From an uncultured bacterium (GTDB lineage Bacteria; Calescibacteriota; Calescibacteriia; Calescibacteriales; Calescibacteriaceae): DNA of 64,000 nt. This document shows positions 1 to 9,574 of the stretch, piece by piece. The DNA is taken from positions 1 through 64,000 of the forward strand of contig CALHPK010000002.1 in assembly GCA_938036315.1 (NCBI GenBank), given 5' to 3'. Every line of letters starts with the position of its first letter. The first letter of the stretch is position 1. The position numbers were made by a program, and so were the translations under genes. The notes beneath the pieces are model-generated. The model saw only the letters and a program-made list of their open reading frames with translations, was not told the DNA's origin and did not search any database.

Positions 1-167
1 TTTTTCTTTTGCAGATATTTTTCTTCTATGGCTTTGTAAAGTGGCAAAATAAAATACGCAGATACACTATTTTTGTTAAGATATTTTGCTAGAGAGTAAG
101 TGAAATCCGCCAACCCACCTGCTTTAGCTAAAGGGTAAATCTCAGTAGATATTATTCCTATCTTCAT
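1..167 (-). CDS. glgA: Glycogen/starch synthase (GT5), N-terminal fragment running off the left edge
   Basis: Hand translation of minus strand from ATG at 167: MKIGIISTEIYPLAKAGGLADFTYSLAKYLNKNSVSAYFILPLYKAIEEKYLQKK; typical GlgA start with K-x-G-G-L-A-D motif. Not in the ORF track because it is short and truncated. Confidence 0.85.
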   Translation of the reverse strand, partial: MKIGIISTEIYPLAKAGGLADFTYSLAKYLNKNSVSAYFILPLYKAIEEKYLQKK

Positions 168-565
168 CTTTTCTGATATCTTGCGTTATATTATAGTCCT
201 AATTTTAAGATTTACATTTTATCCTACACTAAAAGCAAGTAATTGCAGTGTAAAGCTATGATAAATCAAAGATGGCAAGATTTGATTACAGAGATGATTT
301 AGCTTTTCTTTATTTTTTTTAATTTTTACAAACCACGCCTTAGCAAGGAAATTGTTATGGTTTAGTGAGTGGGAACAAATGTGTCAAGAGATTCAAGCCA
401 AAGATTTGTCAACTCAAAAAATTTTCAAAATGAGAAAGATTTATAAAATTGCTTTTATAGAAAGTAGGTATTTGGAGTTACGAAGATTTGATAAAAATTT
501 CTTGACAGATAGTTAAGCTTCCAGTAGATGAAAAAAATGAAAATTCTTTCCGAATATGAAAGAAT

Positions 566-931
566 ATGAAAAACGAAAAAGACAATAAAAATAAGCATAA
601 AGATAGCGAAGAGGAGAAAAGCGGAATTGATGATTCAGATGAAATCTCCAACGAGAAAACTTTAGATGACAATTCAGATATAAAAGTTGAAAATTATTAT
701 GAAGAGGATGAAATTATTCCAGAAAGAGATAAAGCTATGCATAGATTAAAAAAAGTTGTCAAGGTAATAGATATTCTGGAATTTGTAGATTCGTGCTTGA
801 TTGTAAGTGAAAGGTTTCTCAGTGATGATGAAGCAAAAGAAATAATTTACAGTATAAGGGAGAAAATACTATGCGCAGAGATGTTATTTACGGACTATCT
901 TATAACCGGAAAGATTCCTAAGATTCAGTAA
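566..931 (+). CDS. Hypothetical acidic protein, low-complexity charged N-terminus
   Basis: 121-aa ORF; K/E/D-rich N-terminus then a helical C-terminal region; no family recognised. Confidence 0.55.
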   Translation: MKNEKDNKNKHKDSEEEKSGIDDSDEISNEKTLDDNSDIKVENYYEEDEIIPERDKAMHRLKKVVKVIDILEFVDSCLIVSERFLSDDEAKEIIYSIREKILCAEMLFTDYLITGKIPKIQ

Positions 932-936
932 TTCGG

Positions 937-1737
937 CTACAGCAAGAGGGATTCCTTACTTACAAATATTTTGATCTCTATAAACTTTCCTCTATCTCTG
1001 AGCCTCACATCCCCGGGCTCTATCTGAGCCTGAGAAAGTAAAGGTTTTATTCTTTCTTCTAATTTGGTCACAATATCATTTTCTTTTGATTTCAATTTCT
1101 TTACTATATTCTCGAGTTCTCTTACACTAATTTTGTGGTTTACAATCTGTTCAGAAAGTTCTTTCAGCAGATTCTTATCTGCTATTGAGCACAAGATTTT
1201 AGCGTGTCCAAGTGAGATTTTGCCCTCATCTATAAGCTCTTTGATGTAATCCGGTAAATTCATAATTCTCATAATGTTTGTTATCCATGGACGAGATTTT
1301 CCGACTTTCTTTGCTATCTCTTCGTGGGTGTATCCCATTTTCGTAAGTTTATCAAATGCTAATGCAAATTCAAGAGGGGTTAAGTCTTCCCTCTGTAGAT
1401 TTTCAATCAGAGCTAGCTCGAATGCCTCTTCATCAGATACGTTTTTGACTATAGCTGGGATTTTATCTAAACCAGCTATTTTGCTTGCTCTTAATCTCCT
1501 TTCTCCGCATATCAGCTCGTAATATCCATCTTTCCCTGTCCTTACAATTATAGGTTCTATAACCCCTTTTGATTTTATACTTTCTGCAAGTTCTATAAGT
1601 TTTTTGTTATCTATTTTTTTTCTCGGCTGGAATCTTGAGTGCTTTATGCTATCTATACTTAGCATTACTACCTCATCTTTTTTTATTGTTGAACCGAGCA
1701 GAGAAGCAAGTCCTCTTCCAAGCCTCTTTTCCACCAT
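937..1737 (-). CDS. parB: ParB/Spo0J chromosome partitioning protein
   Basis: MVEKRLGRGLASLLG start, SIKHSRFQPRK, GERRLRA CTP-binding motif, helix-turn-helix region. Confidence 0.93.
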   Translation of the reverse strand: MVEKRLGRGLASLLGSTIKKDEVVMLSIDSIKHSRFQPRKKIDNKKLIELAESIKSKGVIEPIIVRTGKDGYYELICGERRLRASKIAGLDKIPAIVKNVSDEEAFELALIENLQREDLTPLEFALAFDKLTKMGYTHEEIAKKVGKSRPWITNIMRIMNLPDYIKELIDEGKISLGHAKILCSIADKNLLKELSEQIVNHKISVRELENIVKKLKSKENDIVTKLEERIKPLLSQAQIEPGDVRLRDRGKFIEIKIFVSKESLLL

Positions 1738-1861
1738 TTCAATATCAGATCAATTTAATTTTTGTTTTTTTAATTTTAATTATAATAATACTGCCAAGAC
1801 AGAAAATTTCCAACTTAATGAAAATTTGTTAACCTGTTACTTGCAATCTACATATAGATTT

Positions 1862-3223
1862 ATGGATATTCTGCAAATTCTGACAGAAGATAAAGACGGA
1901 GGAGCAGTAAGAGTTCCGATGTATCTGAGGGGTGAATATAAAAGGCTTTCTCATAAAGTTCTGGTATGTGTAGGTAGAAAGAGAACTCAGGAAGAGGATA
2001 TCGTTGAAATACCAAACTTAAAGTATAGAAACCTTCTTTTTCGGATCATATATAGATTTATAAACTCAGGAGCGCTAAGCTTTCGCGGTGGCTGGAGAAT
2101 AAAAGAGTTTTTAAAATTTTTAGCTGATCCTACAAGACAGCTCAGAATTTGGCTCGGATATGAAGATTTCGATTTCCCAGGTACAAAAGTATTGCTGAAT
2201 CTGGTATCAAAGTTTGACATACTTGAATGTCATAATTTGTACGGGTTCTGGCTCGAGGACGGAGGATATTTTGATCTGAGGCTTTTACCACAACTTACTA
2301 AGAAGATCCCAACAGTCCTTGTTGTGCATGATATGTGGCTATTTACAGGGCACTGCTCATATTCCTTCGGATGTGAAAGATGGAAGATAGGCTGTGGAAA
2401 ATGTCCAGATATAAACCTTGCTCCGCCAATAAGACGAGATAAATCCTCTGAAAACCTTGCCATAAAGAAACAAATATATCAACAAAGTAAGTTCTGGGTC
2501 ATAGTTCCATCTCGATGGCTCTATAGCATGGTTACTGAATCTGTGCTAAAGGATGGTATGATCGATGTCCGAATAATCCCAAATGGTGTGGACACAAAGC
2601 TATTCTTCCCACCTAAAGATAAAGGTGAGCTTAAAAGAAAGTTTGGTTTCCCTGAAGATAAGATTATTATATCAGTATCAGGTAAGGGGATAGGAGTGAG
2701 TAGATGGGTGAGGTATTACAAAGGGATTGATATTCTGATGAAAGCTCTGGAGATAAGTGAGAAATCTTTTTATGTTGTGCTTATAGGGGGAGTGCTAGAA
2801 AATCAACCGCAAAGAATCGAGAGAGTTGGGAATTCTGTTGTTTTATACCTTCCTTTTACACAAGATCATAGCAAAGTTAGGGAATTGCTCTCAGCATCCG
2901 ATATTTATTGTCAGCCATCTCTGGCTGAAAATTTTCCACTTGCTATACTTGAGGCTCAGGCTTGTGGGGTGGTTCCGGTTGCATCGCAAGTGGGAGGTAT
3001 TACAGATATTATTGAAGATGGCAAAACAGGTTTCCTTTTTGAGCCAGGGAACTTTGAGGAACTTGCGAGAAAGCTTGAGATAATCTCAGATAAACCAAAG
3101 AAGCTTTATGAGATTTCCGCAAACTGCATTGAGCATGCCCGGAGACTTGACATATCTGAGCAAGCAAAAAATTATCTTCTTTTTTATGAGGAGATATTGA
3201 AAAAAGCGAACAAAAGGAGTTGA
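1862..3223 (+). CDS. Glycosyltransferase family 4 (WcaI/RfaB-like)
   Basis: Start re-assigned to in-frame ATG 1862 (MDILQILTEDKDGGAVRV); the upstream part of ORF 1604 is antisense to parB. Motifs IPNGVD, EAQACGVVPVASQVGGI. Confidence 0.85.
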   Translation: MDILQILTEDKDGGAVRVPMYLRGEYKRLSHKVLVCVGRKRTQEEDIVEIPNLKYRNLLFRIIYRFINSGALSFRGGWRIKEFLKFLADPTRQLRIWLGYEDFDFPGTKVLLNLVSKFDILECHNLYGFWLEDGGYFDLRLLPQLTKKIPTVLVVHDMWLFTGHCSYSFGCERWKIGCGKCPDINLAPPIRRDKSSENLAIKKQIYQQSKFWVIVPSRWLYSMVTESVLKDGMIDVRIIPNGVDTKLFFPPKDKGELKRKFGFPEDKIIISVSGKGIGVSRWVRYYKGIDILMKALEISEKSFYVVLIGGVLENQPQRIERVGNSVVLYLPFTQDHSKVRELLSASDIYCQPSLAENFPLAILEAQACGVVPVASQVGGITDIIEDGKTGFLFEPGNFEELARKLEIISDKPKKLYEISANCIEHARRLDISEQAKNYLLFYEEILKKANKRS

Positions 3224-3317
3224 GCCATTAAAGCTCATCTGTAAGAGCAATACAAGTTTTTAATAATAGATTTTTCAATTTTGCGCAAAATTCAGATAAT
3301 TCTTTATCCTATTAGAT

Positions 3318-4484
3318 GTGAAAAGGAAGATTAAGGTTGGTATAGTGAGCCCTTACTTTTTCCCGCATTACGGAGGGGTGACTACTTATGTGTATAACCA
3401 ATATATATGGCTGAAAAGATTCGGTTTTGATGTCAAGATTATTTCTCCTGATTTTGGTTCGAGCAAAGAGAATATCTCTTCAGAGGACCACATAAAATTA
3501 GGGAAACCATTATCAGTGTTAAGTAATGGCTCCTTATCTTATATAGCTATTCCAGTGAGGGCTAAGGAAGTTTTGGAAAGAGAAAAATTTGATCTTTTGC
3601 ATATACATGAGCCATATCATCCATTCTCTTTTTGGTTCCTCAGATACGATATCCCATCTGTTGCGACGTTTCATATTTTTAGGGAGGATACAGGAATTGC
3701 TTTTTCTTTGGGGGAACCATTCTTCAAATTTATAAGGAAAAATATCACTTTTGCTATTGCTGTTTCTCGAACCGCTTCGCTGATGGTTGAAGAGTTTTTC
3801 AGAATTCCTTCTGAGAAGATCAAAATTATCCCCAATGGTGTGGATTTTAATTTTTTTAGTAATGCCGTACCGTATGATTTTTTAAGGTGGGATGGGATTT
3901 TTAACATACTTTTTGTTGGGCGCCTTGAACCGCGCAAAGGTGTAAAGCATCTCATAAGAGCTTACAGATTAGTCAAAAGAGTCCTACATAACTCAAAATT
4001 AATAATTGCTGGAAGAGGACTGCTTACCTACTACGCATCATTTCTCACAGAAGATATACAAGAAGATGTGATTTTCCTTACTGACTTTACGTATCAAGAA
4101 CTTCCGAGAATTTACAAATCAGCTGACATATGTGTATTCCCTTCTACAAGGGGAGAGAGTTTCGGAATTGTACTTCTTGAGGCGATGTCGGCTGGGAAAC
4201 CTATAGTTTCTGGGAATGCAGCAGGGTATGTCGAGCTTCTCAGAGGTGGAGAATATGGGGAGATTGTTGATCCAAAAGACGAAGATTCCCTTGCTCGGGC
4301 AATAATAAAGCTTTATTTTGATAAAGAGAAAAGAGAAGAAATAGCTCGCAAAGGATATGAGTACGCAAAGCAATTTGATTGGCAAAATATAATCGCTAAA
4401 ATCGCAAGACTATACCTTGAGATCCTGAAGGGCTCTTACGAAATTTATCAAGGAGAAAATGCCAACCTAATTTACGGATCGTGA
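3318..4484 (+). CDS. Glycosyltransferase family 4 (PimA/PimB-like)
   Basis: GTG start; VGIVSPYFFPHYGGVTTYV, IPNGVDFNFF, VGRLEPRKGVKHLI, EAMSAGKPIVSGNAAGY. Confidence 0.9.
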   Translation: MKRKIKVGIVSPYFFPHYGGVTTYVYNQYIWLKRFGFDVKIISPDFGSSKENISSEDHIKLGKPLSVLSNGSLSYIAIPVRAKEVLEREKFDLLHIHEPYHPFSFWFLRYDIPSVATFHIFREDTGIAFSLGEPFFKFIRKNITFAIAVSRTASLMVEEFFRIPSEKIKIIPNGVDFNFFSNAVPYDFLRWDGIFNILFVGRLEPRKGVKHLIRAYRLVKRVLHNSKLIIAGRGLLTYYASFLTEDIQEDVIFLTDFTYQELPRIYKSADICVFPSTRGESFGIVLLEAMSAGKPIVSGNAAGYVELLRGGEYGEIVDPKDEDSLARAIIKLYFDKEKREEIARKGYEYAKQFDWQNIIAKIARLYLEILKGSYEIYQGENANLIYGS

Positions 4485-4515
4485 TCTAATATTTGGTATA
4501 TCTTTGGGGGGATTT

Positions 4516-4552
4516 TGAATTTTGTTATTGAATCAATGAATTTTGTTATTGA
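4516..4552. repeat. Two-copy direct repeat TGAATTTTGTTATTGA (4516-4531 and 4537-4552)
   Basis: Read directly; 16 bp, period 21. Confidence 0.9.
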
Positions 4553-4649
4553 CTGGGTCAGCCTCGTAGATTTTTTATTAGGGCAATTTATAGAAAATTT
4601 TGAGAACTTGCTTTTTATTTTGGTTTGTTAATATATTTTATTTTGAAAG

Positions 4650-4741
4650 GGAGAGGTGGCCGAGAGGTCTAAGGCAACAGCCTGCTAAGCTGTGACGGGT
4701 TAAAGCCCGTCTCGCGGGTTCAAATCCCGCCCTCTCCGCCA
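4650..4741 (+). tRNA. tRNA-Ser(GCT), 3' CCA encoded
   Basis: GGAGAGG/CCTCTCC acceptor, anticodon loop CTGCTAA, long variable arm, terminal GCCA. Confidence 0.97.
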
Positions 4742-4934
4742 CACTTGTGCACAATACATTCCTATCTTGTCCCCCAGATCACCAGAGCAACAGATCAACA
4801 TATCACCATAAAGATCTTCTCAACTGGTAAAGGCACTAGTGGTCAAGGGCACTTTTCAGAAGTTGAAATATCTCATCCTGAAATTGTAATATTTAGTATA
4901 ATATTCAGATAACTTATTTACTTATTTACTAGCT

Positions 4935-6671
4935 ATGAAAATAGCTTTAGGATCAGATCATGCCGGATTTGAACTGAAGGAAAAAATCAAAAAGTTTCTC
5001 GGAGAGAAAGGAATCGAGTTTGAAGATAAGGGAACTTTTTCTGAAGAGAGTGTAGATTATCCTGACTTTGGATACTCTGTTGCAAAGGATGTGTCAGAAG
5101 GCAAAGCAGATCTGGGGATTTTAGTTTGTGGAACTGGAATAGGAATGAGTATAGTTGCAAACAAATTACCTAAGGTAAGAGCAGCTTTTGTATTTAACGA
5201 ATACACAGCAAGAATGGCTAAAGCTCATACAAATGCAAACGTGCTGGTTTTCCCCGGAAGAATACTTAATTTTGAATATACAAAAGAGCTTATTATATCA
5301 TTCCTTGAAACATCATTTGAGGGTGGAAGACATCAGAGAAGATTATCAAAAATAAGAGAAATAGAGGACAAAATTTTGTCTACCAATTCTGAAAAAGATA
5401 TTTTTACTTACTGGATGAAGGACCTGAAGAGATTTGATCCAGAGATTTTCCAAGCATATATCAGGGAAATTGAAAGGCAAGAGTATTCAATAAATCTGAT
5501 AGCCTCAGAAAATATGACGTCTTTGAGGGTCTTATCAGTAATGCTGAACCCCATGAATAACAAATATGCTGAGGGATATCCTAATAGGAGATATTATGGT
5601 GGATGTGAATTCGTTGATATCGCTGAGGAGCTTGCAAAGGAAAGAATTAAAATTCTGTTTGGAGCAGAACACGCTAATGTTCAACCTCATTCAGGAACAC
5701 AAGCCAATCAGGCTGTATACCTTGCTTTCTTGAACCCAGGAGATAAGATATTAAGCTTAGAACTTAGTTCAGGAGGGCATCTTTCCCACGGTGCAAAAGT
5801 TAATTTTTCAGGAAAAATTTATCAGCCAGTTTTTTACAACGTTGATGAAAAAACTCATATGATTGATATTGAGAAAGTAAGAGATATAGCTCGCAAAGAA
5901 AGACCAAAAATTATTATTGCAGGAGCTTCATCATACCCACGTTCGATAGATTTCAAAGCTTTTGCCGAGGTTGCAAAAGAAGTTGGTGCATATCTCCTTG
6001 CAGATATCGCTCATCCAGCGGGACTGATTGCAGGGGGAGTTTTCCCATCTCCAGTAGGATATGCAGATTTTATAACAATGACAACTCATAAAACTCTAAG
6101 GGGACCTAGGGGAGCAGTAATTCTATCCAGAGCTGAGTATGCTAAAAAGATAGATTCCGCGGTATTTCCTGGTTCCCAGGGCGGTCCATTTATGCATGTT
6201 ATATTAGCAAAGGCAGTCTGCTTTAAAGAAGCTATGGAACCCGACTTCAAAGACTATGTAGGGCAGATTGTTAAGAACGCTCAAGCTCTTGCTTCGGAAT
6301 TTATAAATCTTGGATATAAAGTTGTAACAGGTGGAACAGATTCCCATATTGTTCTTTTAGATTTATCTCTGAAGGGAGTTTCAGGCGGAGAGGCGGAGGT
6401 ATTCCTTTATAAAGCCGGGATCATCGTTAACAAGAACGTCATACCTTTTGATCCAAGACCTCCTATGAACCCATCAGGAATAAGGCTAGGGACCCCTTCA
6501 ATAACGACTCGAGGGATGAAGGAAGAAGAATCAAGATTTATAGCATGCCTTATAGATAAAGTTATATCTTCAAAGGGAGATGAAAAAGTAATCGAATCCG
6601 TCAGAAAAGAAGTTAGGGATCTGTGCTCCAACTTTAAGTACTACTCCTCTTTGATCTCAGCTATTGCATAA
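4935..6671 (+). CDS. Fusion protein: ribose-5-phosphate isomerase B (N-terminal) and serine hydroxymethyltransferase (C-terminal)
   Basis: MKIALGSDHAGFELKEKIKKFL...CGTGIGMSIVANK (RpiB) followed in frame by DPEIFQAYIREIERQEYSINLIASEN...TTHKTLRGPRG (GlyA). Confidence 0.95.
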   Translation: MKIALGSDHAGFELKEKIKKFLGEKGIEFEDKGTFSEESVDYPDFGYSVAKDVSEGKADLGILVCGTGIGMSIVANKLPKVRAAFVFNEYTARMAKAHTNANVLVFPGRILNFEYTKELIISFLETSFEGGRHQRRLSKIREIEDKILSTNSEKDIFTYWMKDLKRFDPEIFQAYIREIERQEYSINLIASENMTSLRVLSVMLNPMNNKYAEGYPNRRYYGGCEFVDIAEELAKERIKILFGAEHANVQPHSGTQANQAVYLAFLNPGDKILSLELSSGGHLSHGAKVNFSGKIYQPVFYNVDEKTHMIDIEKVRDIARKERPKIIIAGASSYPRSIDFKAFAEVAKEVGAYLLADIAHPAGLIAGGVFPSPVGYADFITMTTHKTLRGPRGAVILSRAEYAKKIDSAVFPGSQGGPFMHVILAKAVCFKEAMEPDFKDYVGQIVKNAQALASEFINLGYKVVTGGTDSHIVLLDLSLKGVSGGEAEVFLYKAGIIVNKNVIPFDPRPPMNPSGIRLGTPSITTRGMKEEESRFIACLIDKVISSKGDEKVIESVRKEVRDLCSNFKYYSSLISAIA

Positions 6672-6756
6672 AATCATATTTTTAGAAAAAATCTATAGAT
6701 ATTCCTGAGTTCATTATATTCTATTTGTACAGCTTTGTGGGTTGAGCTTTCTTTAT

Positions 6757-6829
6757 GGGTCAGTAGCTTAGTTGGTAGAGCGGTGGACTCTTAATCCACA
6801 GGTCGCGGGTTCGAATCCCGCCTGACCCA
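6757..6829 (+). tRNA. tRNA-Lys(CTT)
   Basis: GGGTCAG/CTGACCC acceptor, loop CTCTTAA, TTCGAAT T-loop; CCA not encoded. Confidence 0.96.
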
Positions 6830-6838
6830 CAAATACGT

Positions 6839-7093
6839 ATGGAAACCGATATTTTCAAAACGCTTGCAAAATTTCTGATACTGGCTGGAATTTTTCTAAT
6901 AATTATTGGAAGTGCTTTTTTTATTCTACCATATCTCGATCTATTCAAAGCAAAAGAGATCAAAGGACTTCCCGGAGATATTCTCATAAAAAAGGATAAT
7001 TTCGTATTTTATTTCCCAATTACAACCTCTATTATCCTTTCCATCGTGCTCACAGTAATATTGAGTTTTCTTGCAAAAGTATTGAAAAGGTGA
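6839..7093 (+). CDS. DUF2905 family small membrane protein
   Basis: 84 aa, two TM segments, GLPGDILIKKDNFVFYFPITTSIILS signature. Confidence 0.85.
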   Translation: METDIFKTLAKFLILAGIFLIIIGSAFFILPYLDLFKAKEIKGLPGDILIKKDNFVFYFPITTSIILSIVLTVILSFLAKVLKR

Positions 7094-7104
7094 TTTGAAA
7101 ACAA

Positions 7105-7905
7105 ATGAAATTAAGCATCTCAACTCAGCTTTTTCTCAGAGATCCAATAGATGAAGAGGTTTTTAAGCTCATTTCAAGTTACGGATTTTCAAGATGTGAA
7201 TTGTGGGCAATGGGGAGACATTTCAATTATAAAGATAAGAAGGTTGTAGAATCTGTAAAGCACTGGAGTGAAAAATTTGGTTTGTCATTAGATTCCGCTC
7301 ATCTGCCACTTTACACAGAAGATAGTTCTGGTAGCAAGTTGATGAAAGTTGCTCTTGGTGATAGAGAATGGGCTAAAAAATCTGTGGATGAACTTTTGTT
7401 TTCAGCTGAAGCCCTATTGCGGCTTGGTGTTAAGCTTTTCGTAATCCACGTTGGAGGAGAAAAAGAGATCTTTATTGAAAACTTTGAAAAATTGTATAGG
7501 GAAACGGATTCTGCATTCGCCATGGAGAATGATCCTATGGGCTACCCACTCTCGACAGATGTTTTTGATATAGTTAATATACTGAGAAAGGAGCTCAAAG
7601 GAGGTGAGGAAAGAATTGGAGCGTGTATAGATGTTGGGCATGCGAACATATGGGAAAAGCCACCAGAATCTGTGATTGAAAAAGGAAAGGGTAAAATTTC
7701 CGCAACTCATATATCAGATAATGACGGAAACTCAGATCTTCATCTTGTACCAGGTGATGGGGTAATCAATTGGGAAAAAGTGATCTCAGCTTTCAAATCT
7801 ATAGAATACAGTGGAAATTTTACATATGAGTTGGCACCCGCAGAGAACAGAAAAGAAGTTTTGGACAAGCTCAAAAAATTTTCTGAGCAATTTGATCTTA
7901 TCTGA
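7105..7905 (+). CDS. Sugar phosphate isomerase/epimerase (xylose-isomerase-like TIM barrel)
   Basis: ACIDVGHANIW, HISDNDGNSDLHLVPGDGVINW motifs. Confidence 0.85.
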   Translation: MKLSISTQLFLRDPIDEEVFKLISSYGFSRCELWAMGRHFNYKDKKVVESVKHWSEKFGLSLDSAHLPLYTEDSSGSKLMKVALGDREWAKKSVDELLFSAEALLRLGVKLFVIHVGGEKEIFIENFEKLYRETDSAFAMENDPMGYPLSTDVFDIVNILRKELKGGEERIGACIDVGHANIWEKPPESVIEKGKGKISATHISDNDGNSDLHLVPGDGVINWEKVISAFKSIEYSGNFTYELAPAENRKEVLDKLKKFSEQFDLI

Positions 7906-8030
7906 ATTGTTTCAAGACTTCAATTGAAAGAAATCTGAGTTATTCTTTGATTTTTGTAGAATTTTCTAAAATCAGATTCAAGTAGATAAAATAATAAAAA
8001 ACAAAAAAAAGTAATAGGAGGAGTAAGATT

Positions 8031-9350
8031 GTGGTAAGATTCTTGAGCCCGAGTGTTTTACTATCCTTTACATTTTTTATTGTATCTCAGGTGAGAGCAG
8101 ATTTGATTCAAAACCTCGCAAAAGCTGTGATATATGCAGAAAAAGGAGATGTGAGAAAGGCTTACGAATCTATTTATAGATATGAGTTGACAAACTCGGC
8201 GATAGTCAGTATAATAATATCAAAGGTAAAAAAAGATACTTCATTGCTTCAGAATACATTCGAATTTGTTCCTGATCTCAGGAATGAATTCAATGATAGG
8301 ATAAAGTACGAGTTATCTAGAATATTATTTAGCAAAGGGGACTATGCTGAAGTGAAGGGTAAGATCGAAGAGATCTCGCAAAAAACCGATAGCGTTAAAT
8401 TTCTTACTGCAAATATAGCCTTTCTGGATGGAGATTATAGAAAAGCAAATCAGCAGATATCTATTATTGCACAGAGTAAGTATACCGATGACAACAAAGT
8501 ACGTTATAAGATGTTAGAAAGAGCAATAGATGAGGAAAGTTCACCAATATTGTTCTCTGGAGACTTTCATTCCTCTGTGTTTTTTACACCTTACCATCCT
8601 CCAGTAGAGTATGAAAATTTTCAGACTTACAAAAGCTGGGATATACTATCTAATTTTTATGGTAAGCTATATGGAGAGTTTTTCAGATATTTGCTGATTT
8701 ATCCATTTTTAGGATATGAATTTGCTGGTGAGTTCTATACTGATATAGGAAATTTTACTTTGCACAAGATAGTAATTGGATTGGAGAGCTCAAGAAATTT
8801 TGTGGCAGGTATTAAATACTCCCCGGTGATATCTGTTTTCCAAAATGATATATTTTCCATTACGCATAGGTTTAGCTCATATCTATTTCCTATTCATATT
8901 CTATTTTTGGGATTGAATTTTGGTCTTGAGTCTAAAAATAAGATTGATGAGAAAAGTGGGATAATTCCCTCTGTGGAAGTGGGTGTGAAGCTTGAGAAGA
9001 AGGCAGGTAATATAACATTGGGCAATTTATCGCTTTTGGAATTTGGAAAAAAATTTGCAAAAACGCAGAGGTTTTCTGAATTATACGCTTCTCCGTATCT
9101 TAGAAATTATCTTAGAGCTGGAGATTTTAGGCTTGATTTAAATCTGTACTTCAGCCTTAAGATGTTTCCAGCCAAATTTGAGGAAAGAGGTATGGATTTT
9201 TTATGGTTTGCTGAGCTATCTCCGGCATTTGACAAAGAGTTTGTTAGATTGGAGTTTGCAAAATTTATTATGGAAGGGAATTTATCTGACTCCGATGCTT
9301 TTTCCTGGTCAAGGCTGAGGGCTGGTGCTTCTGTAAGTATACTATTCTGA
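8031..9350 (+). CDS. Exported protein with TPR-like N-terminal part and probable outer-membrane beta-barrel C-terminal part
   Basis: GTG start with AGGAGG SD; signal peptide; ends ...RAGASVSILF with terminal Phe. Confidence 0.55.
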   Translation: MVRFLSPSVLLSFTFFIVSQVRADLIQNLAKAVIYAEKGDVRKAYESIYRYELTNSAIVSIIISKVKKDTSLLQNTFEFVPDLRNEFNDRIKYELSRILFSKGDYAEVKGKIEEISQKTDSVKFLTANIAFLDGDYRKANQQISIIAQSKYTDDNKVRYKMLERAIDEESSPILFSGDFHSSVFFTPYHPPVEYENFQTYKSWDILSNFYGKLYGEFFRYLLIYPFLGYEFAGEFYTDIGNFTLHKIVIGLESSRNFVAGIKYSPVISVFQNDIFSITHRFSSYLFPIHILFLGLNFGLESKNKIDEKSGIIPSVEVGVKLEKKAGNITLGNLSLLEFGKKFAKTQRFSELYASPYLRNYLRAGDFRLDLNLYFSLKMFPAKFEERGMDFLWFAELSPAFDKEFVRLEFAKFIMEGNLSDSDAFSWSRLRAGASVSILF

Positions 9351-9369
9351 GAGAAAGTATGGAGTACAT

Positions 9370-9413
9370 AATAAATCTGGTTTTGCAGATTTATTGATCA
9401 CGTCAGTAGTGAT
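9370..9413 (+). other. Tandem stem-loops (AATAAATCTG/CAGATTTATT and ATCAC/GTGAT)
   Basis: 10-bp perfect stem with 6-nt loop, then 5-bp stem with 7-nt loop, immediately after CDS 8031-9350. Confidence 0.6.
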
Positions 9414-9492
9414 GGATGGGTTGAAAATTTTAGGGCAATTGTATTGTTTATATAATGATGTATTATAATAATAAAGTAATTTGTTATGGGGT

Positions 9493-9564
9493 GGGCCCAT
9501 AGCTCAATGGTAGAGCAGCCGGCTCATAACCGGCAGGTTGGGGGTTCGAGTCCCTCTGGGCCCA
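9493..9564 (+). tRNA. tRNA-Met/Ile2 (CAT anticodon, not initiator-like)
   Basis: GGGCCCA/TGGGCCC acceptor, GCCGG CTCATAA CCGGC anticodon arm. Confidence 0.95.
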
Positions 9565-9574
9565 CCCAAAGGAA

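Noticed and set aside
500-535. TTGACA-(17 nt)-TAGATG promoter-like pair upstream of ORF 566
   Set aside because: Weak -10 match in very AT-rich DNA; not distinguishable from chance
1604-1861. N-terminal 86 codons of the 539-aa ORF 1604-3223
   Set aside because: Antisense to parB and its upstream region; the glycosyltransferase core starts at ATG 1862
6760-6987. Minus-strand ORF ...GSGGIRTRDLWIKSPPLYQLSY
   Set aside because: Classic spurious ORF antisense to a tRNA (tRNA-Lys) and DUF2905
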